This document shows positions 1 to 10,521 of a DNA stretch of 64,000 nucleotides, in pieces. The stretch lies in contig NC_135498.1 in the NCBI RefSeq assembly GCF_052857255.1, forward strand, positions 161,228,624 to 161,292,623, in the 5' to 3' direction. The notes under the pieces are model-generated. The model was not told the origin of the DNA and did no database searches. It saw only the letters and a program-made list of their open reading frames with translations. Numbering within the stretch: the first letter of the stretch is position 1; each line of letters begins with the position of its first letter. Position numbers and translations under genes: made by a program. The stretch comes from Amblyomma americanum (lineage: Eukaryota; Arthropoda; Arachnida; Ixodida; Ixodidae).

Positions 1-1689
1 TTAGGCGCATAAGAAGGCAGTGCACGCATTCGCTTGACGCAGAATAAAGCCATTGTAGTTTTGTATGCTACGTGTTGTTTATCGTCCAAAACTGCACGTG
101 CGACTGATAGACGATGTAGTGGGTGACTTTTAGGGGAAGGTCGCAGGCCTCCGCGTAGTCCGGTGACGTCTTCAGAATTTTTGCGTTCTGCTATTTCACA
201 GAAGGCAGCTTCCAGAATCGAGATTATATTTCCTACTGACGTGGGTACCAACAACATATCGCATTTAAAGATGGAAATGTGATTTGAGTGCTTCTAGCCC
301 GCCTGGATTGGGTACGGCGCGCATAGTTGTCATCTGTGCACGCATGACAGGCGGACGCAAAAAACTCATTGGCACCAGACAGCAAAAGCCGCTCTGGACC
401 AGCCAGTCCAAATTCACATGGAAGGAGGTGGTTAACGATCGAAGGATTATGTACTGCCCTTAACTAATCGTTCTTTCCAGACGACGACGCGGCTCTATTG
501 TGTAGTGCTGAGAATTGTACTGCAGCAAAAATGGGGACAGCTCGCGCGCGAGGAGCAGCACGGGCCGTCTTAAAGCGAGTTTTTTTTTTTATGTAGAGCA
601 CGGAGAACTCGATCAGCCCACGGTGGTTGAAATAACGCCTTGTTCAAAATGGCCGTCTTAGTACCAGGCAACGTTACTAGTAACGTTGGCTGGTACTGTT
701 TTAATTACTATTAACCAAAACCATAAGTGCGGCCGCCATGACAAATTTTGTAACTGGCGAAAATCATTATGCTCTAGGTCCAGGCATACGGATCGGACAT
801 GGATTCTTAATCGTTTTGAAATAAGCGACGAAAGAGAGTTAGAAAACTATGTGTTCGTGCACGCCGCCGCCGACAAAGCCCAACGTACACGCCACGCTGT
901 GCTATCTTCGAAAAGAGCTGCAACATTTCAATGCACTACTCGCCCAGTTTTTAAATTATGCCACTGGTGTTTACTAGCCGGTAATCAACAAAGTGACAAA
1001 GCGTGTGGGCGTTTCGTGCCCAGCTTTCGCTGCCCGCAAGCCGGAGAATGGATCGGAGTCAAAGGTTCACGAACAAAAGCTGTACATAGCAAAGAGACGA
1101 TACAGAGGAAATTGTACTCACTCATGAGCAGACTTAATAGAAATCTACAAAACAATGCAACACATGCAAAGCATTACTAGACAGATGCTACGGTACAAAG
1201 AATGTCTCGCAAAAACAGGGCACCGATACTCGAGAGAGGCCATTGAAATAAACAACAATTTGTTGACCGCACACTGCGTTAGTCCCGCGACCAGAGGAAT
1301 AGGATGGTGCCTTCCCGAAATCTGGCGCGCAATTCCTCGTGGGTGCGTGCGTGAACGAGTCATGTTCACCCGGGAGTCGTACGGGCGCGCTTCTTCGAAA
1401 CTAGAACCGCTGTAAAGACAGCACGGGCTAACCGACGGCGATAAACATATTTCATTTAGAGATCGCTCCGTGTCTGTTCGCCACTTCGCGCCAAGGTAGT
1501 CGCGCGCACAGACACAGCGTCCCCAGTAGGAAAGTTTGGTCTTCCCACTGGGTGCGCGCCGCCATTGGTCAGGCGAGGGAATAGATTACAGAAAGTTCGA
1601 GCCGCTTCTTGTCGATAGGGCGCTGCCGCACCCGAGCAAAGTGGTGAGGGATCAGTCAGCACTTACTGCTACCGAGCAACGTGCAGCAA
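1..1689. other. No recognised gene
   Basis: I see no convincing coding region here. The open stretches (the longest is about 164 codons, from 686 on the plus strand) match no family I know and show no domain motif. The sequence is probably intergenic or very old repeat. Confidence 0.4.
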
Positions 1690-2590
1690 CGACACAGAAG
1701 GAAGGAGAGGACAAACAACAATGCGCTTCACTTTCAACTGAAATTTATTCGTGAAAAACTGCTTTTAACTAAACATCGCTCGCTGTTCTGCATGTCAAGG
1801 AGTTACACAACACGTGGAAACGGTGAAACACTGTTTTTGGCGGTGGTCAGTGGAGAGTTTGCAAAAGCTCTCAATAAATGTGAATTCCTTATCATGCAAG
1901 GTCAAGGTTGTGCTGCTAAGGCATAAATGTTTTGCTTTTATCACCTGGAACGCTCCCACGAGCTCTCGGGTTGTTTTATCTCGGTGCCTGGATGACACCA
2001 GAATACTATCTCCACCATTGTCAATACCATCATTGGCATGAATTACAATTCTCAGCTAGGTTCCTGAAAAGGCTGACTTGAGAGTGAACGGAAATGCTCC
2101 CGTAATCGCTTTTTAAGGGTCTGACCTCTCTCGCCTATGTATGTTCCTCCGCAGGACAGCGGAATGCTGTAAACTACACCTATAGAGCATATTACTTATG
2201 TAAACTCGTGCGGGATACTGCATTCCGCATTGGCGTGTGACTCAGCTGTCCTGTGGGCCCACGCTCAGATCTGGCTAGGCTTCCATGGAACGGAAAAGAA
2301 AACTTGTACGGTGTATCTACATCCTACTTTGCTCAAGTGATGTGTCATTCCACGGACGTAGGGTGCAACTGCATACTTTAGTCTTTCTTTTGGTTCAGGT
2401 TCAGGGGCACCTGTCTGATCTTTTCTGGTGCTGCTCGCTCACCGACATCAAGACGGAGAGCAGAAGCCCAGCGTTTATTAATCTCGCCACTAGATTCTCA
2501 AAGCTGCTTTCAATTGTGTGGAAGGATGACTTCGAAATGGCCGACCCTAAACACGTAACCGTAATGCCGCTTTACAGGTACTGATAAACA
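1690..2590 (-). mobile_element. Decayed Penelope-like element, 3' part (linker and GIY-YIG)
   Basis: Read on the minus strand, broken frames give the region between RT and endonuclease of a PLE. Around 2480-2540 there is a stretch of the form FENLVARLINAG. It is followed by VPYVRGM near 2350 and then, near 2100-2180, by VVYSIPLSCGGTYIG, the start of a GIY-YIG nuclease domain. The element end at 1693-1770 has the layout seen at the other PLE ends here: a purine-rich stretch, a CGCTxxACTTxCAACTGA-like stretch, then TTTATT. The reverse transcriptase part is absent, and stops and frameshifts make it non-functional. It belongs to the same PLE type as the copies near 3856 and 29590. Confidence 0.75.
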
Positions 2591-3855
2591 GAGGTAGCTT
2601 TATCCCTGGGGCCTCTCGTAGTCGGCATTGTATGGAATGAGGCTCTAGGTATCTGGAATGCCTCTTCAATGTCCGAGTATATTGTATATTGAAAAGAAGA
2701 TTACGACGAAATGGTTCAAGAAATGTGATTAAAACATGCTTGTAAAATTGACTCAGCGTGAAAAGTGCAGGGCTACATGCATGTTGGGCACCGTGTTAAT
2801 AGTTCATTAAAGGATCAACGGACATGAATTGTCTCGTAGACCGGTGTGATGACGCCTCGCACGCCGCCAACTCTGCAAACTTCGCAACCAACTGATCGCG
2901 TGGTGATGCGTTTGGCAAAGCCTTAATTAACACTTGATATTCCGGCAGTATTTCATTCGCTGCGAAGCCCGGTGTTGCGGCCAGTAAGTTTGCGCACGCA
3001 ATCAGTTTCCACGGACAACTAATAATAAAACGTTGGTTATTTTATCTATTTTACTAAAATGCAGCAGAAATATGATGCACATGCTAAGCCCTGAAAAAAA
3101 TGTTCATTAAGACTGTGATGAAGATAAATTGCTTGCTCCAGTAGAGTAGAACTTAAGCCTCAGAGTGGAGGGATTAGCTTTGACATGCTATGCAGAGTTA
3201 GGTATTAAAGTATTAAGTTATTAATTTTGTTTACTGGTGTAATCGGTTAGCAGAGGCATACGTCATCGTTTTTTTTCTCTACTGATTCTTTTGTTAGCGG
3301 TCAAACACCGTCATATGTGCACGGTATAACGCAGTCTTTTTAAGGCTAAATTACTCTACTGCCCTTAAGCAAAGAAACCCAGCGTCGTTGTCGGCGTCTA
3401 AGAGAAGTGGTCCAGAAAACGCCCAGTGATGTCATCGCTGAAGAAAAAATTTCTTCATTTGTTGTGGGGAATTCAGCCAAGAGCCTGCAGATTGCTCGGC
3501 GAGCACGCAACCCATAGGGCACAAAAACTTGCTTCTTGAAGAATAAAAATGAACTTCCTGTATGCGTTACCTGATGGCTGTATGCTAATTAATAGGTGTT
3601 CGATTAGAAAGGAAGGAGAAAATGTAAATTAAAAAAATGTTTTCGCCTTCAAAGCACGTAAGCAGTTGTAGTATTAACTGCCCTGTGTGTTTTTTTTCCT
3701 CTTGTCACGTGACTCATCGTCCTGGCTTCATTCGCCTGAAGAGCTCCGAGAGAGACAAAATTCCAGTCGGTACCATTAGCGGTGCTCTGTGCTCTGTATC
3801 AAAATCGGCGGCCAAGCAGGGGAATTCTAAATATGCCGGGCAAAAAAAAAACACA
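2591..3855. other. No recognised gene, A/T-rich
   Basis: No coding potential or recognisable repeat was found. It contains short homopolymer runs only. Confidence 0.4.
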
Positions 3856-4682
3856 CATGGACGACAGAAGAAAGACAAACACAAGCGCTGACACTACCAA
3901 CTGAAAACGATTTTATTTGCACGTGAAATAAATACCGTCGGAAGAAGGAGTAATGAAAACACCACGTGATCAAGGAGGATGTAAAACTAAAAGGGAAACC
4001 AAAAAAGTCGGGACATGTACAAATCTGGGAATGGAAACACAAGATTTGAGATATGACAGTTCCTTCTTGAGGAGGGCGATCAATGGTCTGCTGTCGCAAG
4101 TCTCGCCCTTTTCGTCGATGATGAATGCCTCGAAGATTTCTCTCGCTGCTTTCTCTTTATAGCTGCGTAAAACGCGCGTTTCGTGCAGCTTTGGTCTGCA
4201 GCTCTAGCAGTGTAATGGCAAATTGCTACTTGTTCCAGTCCTCATTGAATTTGTGTGTTCACGCCGCCGATCAACCGATGTACGTGCTGCCACAGCTTAG
4301 CGGAATTTCTTAAACGACTGCATTCTTGCAGTCAACGAAGCGGGGTTCATGCGTTTCGACTCATGACGTCTTTTCCTTTCGTTTTGGTTTACTTTTCTGC
4401 AAAGGCCGCCCAGCTTGTTTGGTGCTGAAAAAAAAAAAACTTGGATGCCAGCGCAGTTTCCAGCCTTCTTTAGCCGATGTGATACGGAATGTACCTATGT
4501 AACTGCGACAATATTCTTTTTATAATACTGTGAACGGTCGTCCTTCATTTTTCCTTTCCGGAATTCTGCCAGGAGCACTTCTGCTAGATTCCTAAGCAAG
4601 GTCATGGAAAAACCTCCCGATTCCATCCTCTTGATTTGGGATGCAAAACTGGCGCCAACTTGATGTGGGCAAGATCTTCTTT
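3856..4682 (-). mobile_element. Penelope-like element fragment, C-terminal half (outer layer of the nest)
   Basis: Minus-strand frames contain RSCPHQV and SFASQIKRMESGG near 4625-4682, the conserved linker after the RT domain. EIPLSCGSTYIG, the start of the GIY-YIG nuclease, lies near 4270-4310. The characteristic PLE 3' end (ACAAGCGCTGAC followed by TTTATT) lies at about 3875-3915. The N-ward continuation of the same kind of protein, the RT core on the same strand, is at 24841-25307. The two may be halves of one element separated by the nested insertions, but about 70 codons between them are missing. Several stops are present. Confidence 0.72.
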
Positions 4683-5081
4683 GTACCCACAGATACAGAC
4701 GCGGTACAGTCAATATTTTTCAGTCTAAAAAATTCTCGCGCCTGTGATGCAAACGGTCTACAGATCAGACCTGTTAAATGCGTCGTGGATAAATTAGGCG
4801 CAGTGCTTGCTCTTGTTTATAATCTGTGCATAGTGTCAGAAATACTTGCGTTTTAAATTCCAGTAGCACGTGTCATATCTGTTTATAAAAAAGGTGCCAG
4901 GCACCAAGTAAATAACTATAGACCCATATCAATCCTCCCTGTATTCTCTAAAGGCCTTAAAAATAAGTACATAACCGATTGCACTCTTTTTGCAATAAAC
5001 ACGGTACTATAACGAAACCACAGTGCGGTTTTCGAAAGAACCGGTCTACAGAACTAGCGCTGTAGGACCAAAAAGAGTATA
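4683..5081 (+). mobile_element. CR1-like LINE fragment, N-terminal RT part
   Basis: Plus-strand translation shows FVPTDTDAVQSIFFSLKNS, then ARVISVYKKGARHQVNNYRPISILPVF, the typical start of a CR1/Jockey-like reverse transcriptase. It ends in STELAL-DQKEY exactly where the fragment at 24203 picks up with the same residues (KEY-LHNFEIKHF). The 5' end is truncated against PLE sequence and frames are broken. Confidence 0.75.
5070..5081. repeat. Left target-site duplication of the RTE insertion
   Basis: AAAAAGAGTATA here matches AAAAGGAGTATA at 24191-24202 with one mismatch. Both lie exactly where CR1-like sequence meets RTE sequence. Confidence 0.7.
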
Positions 5082-6034
5082 ATCATCATCAGCATCATCA
5101 TCAGCAGCAGCTTGACTACACCCACTGCAGGGCAAAGGCTTCTCCCATGTTTCTACAATTAACCCTGTCTTTTGCAAGCGGCGCCCACCCTATGCCTGCA
5201 AACTTCCGCATCTCATCCGCCCACCTAACCTTCTGCCGCCCCCTGCTACGCTTGCCTTGTCTTGGAATCCACTCCATTACCCTTAAGGACCAGCGGCTAT
5301 CTTGCCTTTGCAGTACATTCCCTGCCCAAGCCCATTTCTTCCTCATGATTTCGACTAGGGTGTCATTAACACGCGTTTGTTCTTTCACCCACTCTGCCCG
5401 CTTCCGCTCTCTTAACGTTGTAGATATCATTTTCCTTTTCATGGCTCGCTGCGTTGTCCTTAAGCGGAACCCTTTTCGTTAGCCTCCACGTTTCTGCTCC
5501 GTAGGTACCAGTAAGATACAGCTGTTGTACATGTTTCTCTTGAGAGATACTGGCAACCTGCTATTCATGATTTGAGAGAACCTGCCATATGCGCTGCACC
5601 CCATTTTTATCCTTCTAATTAATTCGTTCTCATGATCCGGATCCGGTGTCACTACCTGCCCTAAGTATTCTTTACCAGTTCGAGCACCTCGTTGCCAATT
5701 GTGAACTGCTGTTCCCTTGCTAGACTCTTGAACATTACTTTGGTTTTCTGCATTTTAATATTTAGACCTACCATACTACTTTGTCTAACTCATTTATCAG
5801 GATATGCAGTTTATCTCCTGAATAACTTAGCCAAACATTGTTGTCAGCGAATCGCAGATTATTTAGGTGTTTTCCATTAACTCTTATCTCCAACTCTTCT
5901 CAATTCAGGCCTCGGAATATCTCCTGTACACAGGCGGTGAATAGCATTGGCGAGATCGTGTCTCCTTGCTTGACAACCTTCCTTATTAGAATTCTATTGC
6001 TGACTTTATGGAGGACAATGGTAGCCCTACAGTT

Positions 6035-6040
<6 letters not shown>
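5082..6040 (-). mobile_element. RTE-clade LINE, 3' part (5'-truncated copy, interrupted)
   Basis: On the minus strand the frames give QGDTISPMLF (RT motif) near 5965, then NGKHLNNLRFADN, then RTE C-terminal sequence at 5116-5442 (RKKWAWAGNVLQ, GKRSRGRQKVRWADE). The 3' terminus at 5082-5110 is a degenerate (TGATGA)n tail, as expected for RTE. The frame is disrupted by stops and indels. The sequence stops at 6040 in a (TA)n tract and resumes at 23988 with the preceding RT residues. Confidence 0.85.

Positions 6041-6077
<37 letters not shown>
6041..6077. repeat. (TA)n microsatellite
   Basis: Nearly perfect alternating TA tract at the point where RTE sequence gives way to PLE end sequence. Confidence 0.95.
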
Positions 6078-6082
<5 letters not shown>

Positions 6083-6181
6083 GACTTCTTGGCACGGTCA
6101 GTAGTAGTGAATAAACAGACCAATGTTTGAAACAATGTAATTTGACGTTTCGGCCGTGGAACGGCCTTCATCAGAAGGCCG
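6078..6181 (-). mobile_element. PLE terminal region separated from its body by a LINE
   Basis: The minus strand carries a PLE-type terminal sequence with a CTGATGA - 6-bp hairpin - GAAAC block. The parent PLE is probably the minus-strand copy whose 3' untranslated region resumes at 10522, since the CR1/L2-like LINE at 6182-10521 sits between them. It borders a (TA)n tract, like other PLE borders in this window. Confidence 0.5.
6144..6175 (-). ncRNA. Hammerhead-ribozyme-like core in PLE terminus
   Basis: On the minus strand CTGATGA (6168-6174) is followed by a perfect 6-bp hairpin GGCCGT-TCC-ACGGCC and then GAAAC-GTC (6144-6151). This is the order of the conserved core of a type-I hammerhead ribozyme. 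PLEs are known to carry minimal hammerheads. I cannot see a strong stem III or a clear closing stem I, so this copy may be decayed or may work only as a dimer. Confidence 0.5.
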
Positions 6182-6585
6182 TACCTACTCCGCCCCTTGA
6201 AAAGCGCGCACGCTTGGACGACGCTCTGGGCCACGACGCTGCCACAATGTCTCGTCGCTCATCATCTGTATTTCTACAGGTTTTGCTGCTGCCACTCCTG
6301 GGACAGCTGTTGTCGCTGCCCGCAGTACAGCTAGCTGATACCCGTGACGAAGAACCGTGCGTGCGCAAATTCCGTGGCCTGGATGAACCGCCAATCTGCT
6401 GCGACTTATCTTCGAGTCTGCTGCTCCGACCGCCACCGTTTCTGGACACGTTCACTTTGCTCGTCGGGCAACGTGGGACGATGCTACCTACTCCGCCCCT
6501 TGAAAAGCGCGCACGCTTGGACGACGCTCTGGGCCACGACGCTGCCACAATGTCTCGTCGCTCATCATCTGTATTTCTACAGGTT
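6182..6585 (+). repeat. 303-bp 5' unit followed by a 101-bp partial second copy
   Basis: The stretch 6182-6282 is repeated almost exactly at 6485-6585 (offset 303). Both copies include an ATG followed by SRRSSSVFLQV. The arrangement resembles the tandem promoter monomers seen at the 5' ends of some LINEs. The copies diverge abruptly after ...CTACAGGTT. Confidence 0.85.
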
Positions 6586-7444
6586 AGTTATCTCCAAACT
6601 CGGTGTTACCGATGCAATGATGTTTGCCTTTTGGCAGTGTCGTGGCCGCCCAGCCCTTTCAAGCGTGCTTGCTCTGCTATTGTTTGTGTTCTGCGCTTGT
6701 TGCTTCTCAGTGGGGACGTAGAAGTAAACCCAGGGCCCATGACAAAGGCGCAGGAAGAGAAATTAGACACCGTGGCAGAAACCGTATTACGACTTGAAGC
6801 GAGCAACGCCACTCTTATTGAAGCGGTAACAAAAGTGCTAAACATTCATGCGACACTGAAAACAGACCTTGAAAATCTAACCAAACGTGTTCAAGAACTT
6901 GAAACAAAACTTGAATTGGCTTCATCTGTTAGTATTTCTGCAAATCACGAAAGTGGGTTATCTAACATCGTCAATAAAATTGATGACTTAGAAAACCGGT
7001 CGCGCCGTTCAAATGTTCTGTTTTATGGTATCGCCGATAGTGACTCGTCTGAAAGTTGGGAGACGTCAGAGCAACTTGTCAACGACTTCTGCCTCGATAA
7101 GCTTGGAGTCACTGTTACTTCCGTTGCTAGGGCGCATCGTGTGGGCCGTTTCTCGACCGAGAAGGCACGGCCAATTATAGCGAAGTTTATCAACGATAAA
7201 GAAATTGAAGCCATTCTAAGTAACGGCCGCAAGCTAAAGGAAACAAATTTTAGCATCGGACGTGATTATTCGCTTGCTGTCCGTAACAAACGTCGACAGC
7301 TGCTGCAGTTCTCGAAAACGATTTAAAAAAGATGGCGACCGCGTGCGTTTGGCTTTCGATAAACTGCATATCAATAAGGACACGTATCTGTGGGATGTCG
7401 CCAGTGGCCGAGCGGTGCCAGTTAGTCTTTCCACGACCGACTGA
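6247..7444 (+). pseudogene. LINE ORF1: 2A-like leader, coiled coil, L1-ORF1-like RNA-binding domain (one frameshift)
   Basis: Two possible in-frame starts exist, at 6247 and 6550, one in each copy of the repeated 5' unit. The start at 6247 begins with a hydrophobic signal-like stretch (VFLQVLLLPLLGQLL). Downstream come a second hydrophobic stretch, the 2A-like motif GDVEVNPGP at 6712-6738, a heptad-rich coiled coil at about 6760-6930 (repeats such as VLRLEASNATLIEAV), and LENRSRRSNVLFYGI, the start of the domain shared with L1 ORF1 proteins. The frame closes at about 7326 after LLQFSK, but KRFKKDGDRVRLAFDKLHI continues in the next frame to a TGA at 7442-7444, so there is a single frameshift near 7312-7322. 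The protein probably binds element RNA. ORF2 follows directly in the same frame as this second part. Confidence 0.75.
6712..6738 (+). other. 2A-like translational recoding motif (GDVEVNPGP)
   Basis: The residues GDVEVNPGP fit the 2A consensus D-x-E-x-N-P-G-P, where the ribosome skips the Gly-Pro bond. They are preceded by a leucine-rich run (VLRLLLL), as in other 2A sequences. 2A motifs are reported near the N-terminus of ORF1 in some CR1 and L2-type LINEs. A Met follows the terminal Pro directly. Confidence 0.8.
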
Positions 7445-10297
7445 CCGGTTCCAACGGCCACCTCATCTTTTCCAGCGTCTTCATGCTCGTTGAACACTCG
7501 TCTTAATTCAGAGAATAGCAGTAGTTTCCTTTTCGCTTATATCCGAAGTGTACTTTCAAAATCTGTTGCCCTTTCTTCCCTCGTCGATTCAACGTGCGCT
7601 TCACTTCTGATATTAACTGAAACTTGGTTGGACGATACTATTCCGGATGCTAACATTCTTCTCAGTGAATCCGAATTTTGCTTTTTTCGTTGTGATAGAA
7701 AAAATAGAAAAGGGGGTGGCGTCCTTATTGCTACAAAGAAACAAATATCTGCTGTCCCGATCACTGTCACTACTTTTCTTGAATGTGTTTGGATACGATG
7801 CAAAATTGGTATTGCTGATGTTGTTATTGCTGCCTTCTACCGACCGCCAGATATGACTGCCACATTTTCAGGTGAATTTCATAGAATATTGAGTGACTTA
7901 TGCGTGCGTTTTCCTAACTCCATTTTCCTTGTATTTGGTGATTTCAACTTCCCAAACATTGATTGGCCTAATCTTACGGTTAACCCCAGTGACCAGGAAG
8001 CCCACATGTTCCTTCATACTTGCTTAGATTTTTCGCTTGTTCAACTTATCACTGATCCTACCCGCCGCTCCGCCACAACGGCAAATATTCTTGATCTCGT
8101 CCTAACAAATAACCCTGAGGTTTGTTTCGATATCTTGCATTTACAAGGCCTATCCGATCATGAAATCATCACCGGGTACATCACTCGTCCATTTGGTAGA
8201 AAGAAAACATCCACTAAGCGAATTCATTGCTACAACCGCGCTAATTTCGATGGGATTAACTCTGCACTGCAATCATTTTCGGAGGACTTCCTAGCTCACT
8301 GTTCATCTCGCTCTGTCGAAACAAATTGGAAATCACTTAAAGACACATTAACTAATCTTGTTGACAAGTTTGTGCCGGTCATCACCATCAGATATCATAA
8401 AAATGCACCATGGTTCACAAATCGCCTTCGTCGTCTTAATAATAAGAAAAAACGCTTGTACCGCCAAGCAGTCAAAACAGGTCTTCCATCATCATGGACA
8501 AAGTACAGGCATTGCGATCATGAATATCAGTCACTGCTTAATACAACTCGTCATCATTTCTTCAGTCACGACCTGTCCACCATGTTAACCAATAACTGTC
8601 ATAGATTTTGGCGCGTCATCAATCCGAGTTCCCACCCCGAAATCGTACTAACTAATCCTGACGGTGATCCTGTAACTGAAACTGAGTGTGCACAGCTTCT
8701 TAACGACGCATTCGTCTCAGTGTTCACCCATGAAGATACCACTTCCTCGCCCATGTTACAGTCATCTTCCGTCACTTCCATGCCAGAAATTATCATTAAC
8801 GAATCAGGAATTCTAGCCCTTTTGAATAACCTCAAAGTTACTACTAGCTCTGATCACCTTGGATTTAATAACAAAATACTAAAGAATGCCTCTCTAAACC
8901 TCTATCAAGTATTGACATCACTTTTTTCACAATCATTATCATCTGGTACAATTCCTGACGACTGGCGTACAGCGAAAGTAATACCCATTTTCAAATCCGG
9001 AGACCGCACCATTCCACTTAACTATCGCCCTATCTCATTAACCAGCAACATCTGTAATCTCCTGGAACACATAATTCATACTCAAGTAATTAATTATCTA
9101 GAGGAGCACGATATCATTTTCAAATACCAGCACGGTTTTCGCAGGGGTTATTCATGCGACACACAACTCACTGGATTTACTAACGACATATTTTCCGCAG
9201 TAGACGCTGGCTTACAGGTTGACGCAGTATTTTTAGACTATTCTAAAGCTTTTGATCGCGTTCCCCATCACAGGCTCCTAACCAAATTGACAAACTTAAA
9301 TCTCCATCCCAGCGTTATTTCATGGATAAAACAATTCCTCGATAACAGAAAACAATTCACCTCTGTCAACGGCTTTAACTCGTCTTCTGTCCCCGTAACA
9401 TCTGGAGTCCCCCAGGGAAGTGTACTTGGCCCTCTGCTCTTTTTAATTTTTATTAACGATCTACCCAAGTGTGTATCGTCTCAAATTAGGTTATTCGCGG
9501 ATGATTGTGTAATATATCGTAATATTACTAATGAAACCGACCGCCAATCACTTCAAACTGATCTTGACGCTGTAACGGCTTGGTGTTCTTCCTGGCTAAT
9601 GTCTCTAAATGCATCTAAAACAAAGTTAATGTCGTTTACTAACCGTTCCACTCGAATTGCTACAACATACTTCCTCAATACCGATAAAGTTGAACTTACA
9701 ACAACTTACAAGTACCTAGGAGTTCACTTTCAGTCAGACCTAACTTGGCATTACCATATTAACACAATCTTAGCATCAGCAAATCGCGCACTCGGCCTTC
9801 TTAGGCGTAATCTCAAACACGCGCCTTCACACTTAAAAAAACTTGCTTACATCACGCTAATCCGCCCGAAAGTTGAGTATGCGTCTGCCATATGGGACCC
9901 TCATCAAGCTTACATCATAAACAACCTTGAATCCCTGCAAAACCGTGCTGTTCGCTTCATCTTTTCAGATTATTCACGCTTCACCAGTGTCACAGCATTA
10001 AAACAACGTGCCGAGTTGGAACCGCTATCATGTCGACGCCATTTCGCTCGCCTAACCTTGCTTCACAAACTGTATCACCATCCCACCCTCCACGACGACT
10101 TCTTTTTGCCACACCCTGCAGTCTTTCCTCGCCGCGACCACGTTAACAAAATAAAACGCGTCACATGCCGTTCATTTCTCTACTCGAAATCATTCATTCC
10201 TCGCACTATAATAGATTGGAATAACTTGCCATCACACATAGCTACTGAGGTTAACCCACAATCGTTTCAGCATTCGTTAAAACAAACCATGGTCTAA
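7445..10297 (+). CDS. LINE ORF2: APE endonuclease and reverse transcriptase
   Basis: The open frame begins right after the TGA of ORF1 and runs about 950 codons without interruption. The N-terminal endonuclease includes LLILTETWLDD, GDFNFPNIDW near 7937-7966 and LSDHEI near 8150, with the expected Asp/Asn and SDH catalytic residues. The RT follows, with GFNNKILKNA, NYRPISLTSN, VFLDYSKAFDRVPH, SGVPQGSVLGPLLF and the catalytic FADD at 9494-9505. The C-terminal part (YASAIWDPHQ, LQNRAVRFI) is typical of the CR1/L2/Jockey group. There is no in-frame ATG until about 7853, within the endonuclease domain, so translation probably starts by reinitiation, readthrough or a non-ATG codon. It acts in target-primed reverse transcription. 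The clade assignment (CR1 or L2/Daphne) is not certain. Confidence 0.9.
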   Translation, partial: PVPTATSSFPASSCSLNTRLNSENSSSFLFAYIRSVLSKSVALSSLVDSTCASLLILTETWLDDTIPDANILLSESEFCFFRCDRKNRKGGGVLIATKKQISAVPITVTTFLECVWIRCKIGIADVVIAAFYRPPDMTATFSGEFHRILSDLCVRFPNSIFLVFGDFNFPNIDWPNLTVNPSDQEAHMFLHTCLDFSLVQLITDPTRRSATTANILDLVLTNNPEVCFDILHLQGLSDHEIITGYITRPFGRKKTSTKRIHCYNRANFDGINSALQSFSEDFLAHCSSRSVETNWKSLKDTLTNLVDKFVPVITIRYHKNAPWFTNRLRRLNNKKKRLYRQAVKTGLPSSWTKYRHCDHEYQSLLNTTRHHFFSHDLSTMLTNNCHRFWRVINPSSHPEIVLTNPDGDPVTETECAQLLNDAFVSVFTHEDTTSSPMLQSSSVTSMPEIIINESGILALLNNLKVTTSSDHLGFNNKILKNASLNLYQVLTSLFSQSLSSGTIPDDWRTAKVIPIFKSGDRTIPLNYRPISLTSNICNLLEHIIHTQVINYLEEHDIIFKYQHGFRRGYSCDTQLTGFTNDIFSAVDAGLQVDAVFLDYSKAFDRVPHHRLLTKLTNLNLHPSVISWIKQFLDNRKQFTSVNGFNSSSVPVTSGVPQGSVLGPLLFLIFINDLPKCVSSQIRLFADDCVIYRNITNETDRQSLQTDLDAVTAWCSSWLMSLNASKTKLMSFTNRSTRIATTYFLNTDKVELTTTYKYLGVHFQSDLTWHYHINTILASANRALGLLRRNLKHAPSHLKKLAYITLIRPKVEYASAIWDPHQAYIINNLESLQNRAVRFIFSDYSRFTSVTALKQRAELEPLSCRRHFARLTLLHKLYHHPTLHDDFFLPHPAVFPRRDHVNKIKRVTCRSFLYSKSFIPRTIIDWNNLPSHIATEVNPQSFQHSLKQTMV

Positions 10298-10521
10298 CAG
10301 ATTTGGTATTTTTGTTGTATTATGGGCATTTACTGAGTATTTTCTTCTGCGTTGTTTGTTGTTGTTATTTGTGTACATTACTAGTTTTTAATTAATTATT
10401 ACGTGTATTTTGTTTCTAATGCCTGTGCCATATTTTTATGCTTGTATCGCCCCCCCCCCCCCCTATGTAATACCCTCGCACGAGGGCCCTTAGGGGTATT
10501 GTAAATAAAAAAAAAAAAAAA

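Larger units (their letters stand above)
6182..10521 (+). mobile_element. CR1/L2-like non-LTR retrotransposon, nearly complete
   Basis: A two-ORF LINE on the plus strand. It has a repeated 5' unit, ORF1 with a 2A-like motif, coiled coil and L1-ORF1-like domain, ORF2 with APE endonuclease and reverse transcriptase, a 3' untranslated region with a C-run at 10450-10462, and a 15-nt A tail at 10507-10521. It is inserted in a PLE: PLE-like end sequence lies to the left, and the 3' untranslated region of the PLE at 11127-13669 lies to the right. A short CAGAA occurs on both sides (6172-6176 and 10522-10526) and might be a 5-bp target duplication. Only one frameshift is visible in ORF1 and ORF2 is open, so this is a young insertion. 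Confidence 0.85.

Noticed and set aside
686..1415. Frames of 164 and 86 codons
   Set aside because: No recognisable domain or gene signal.
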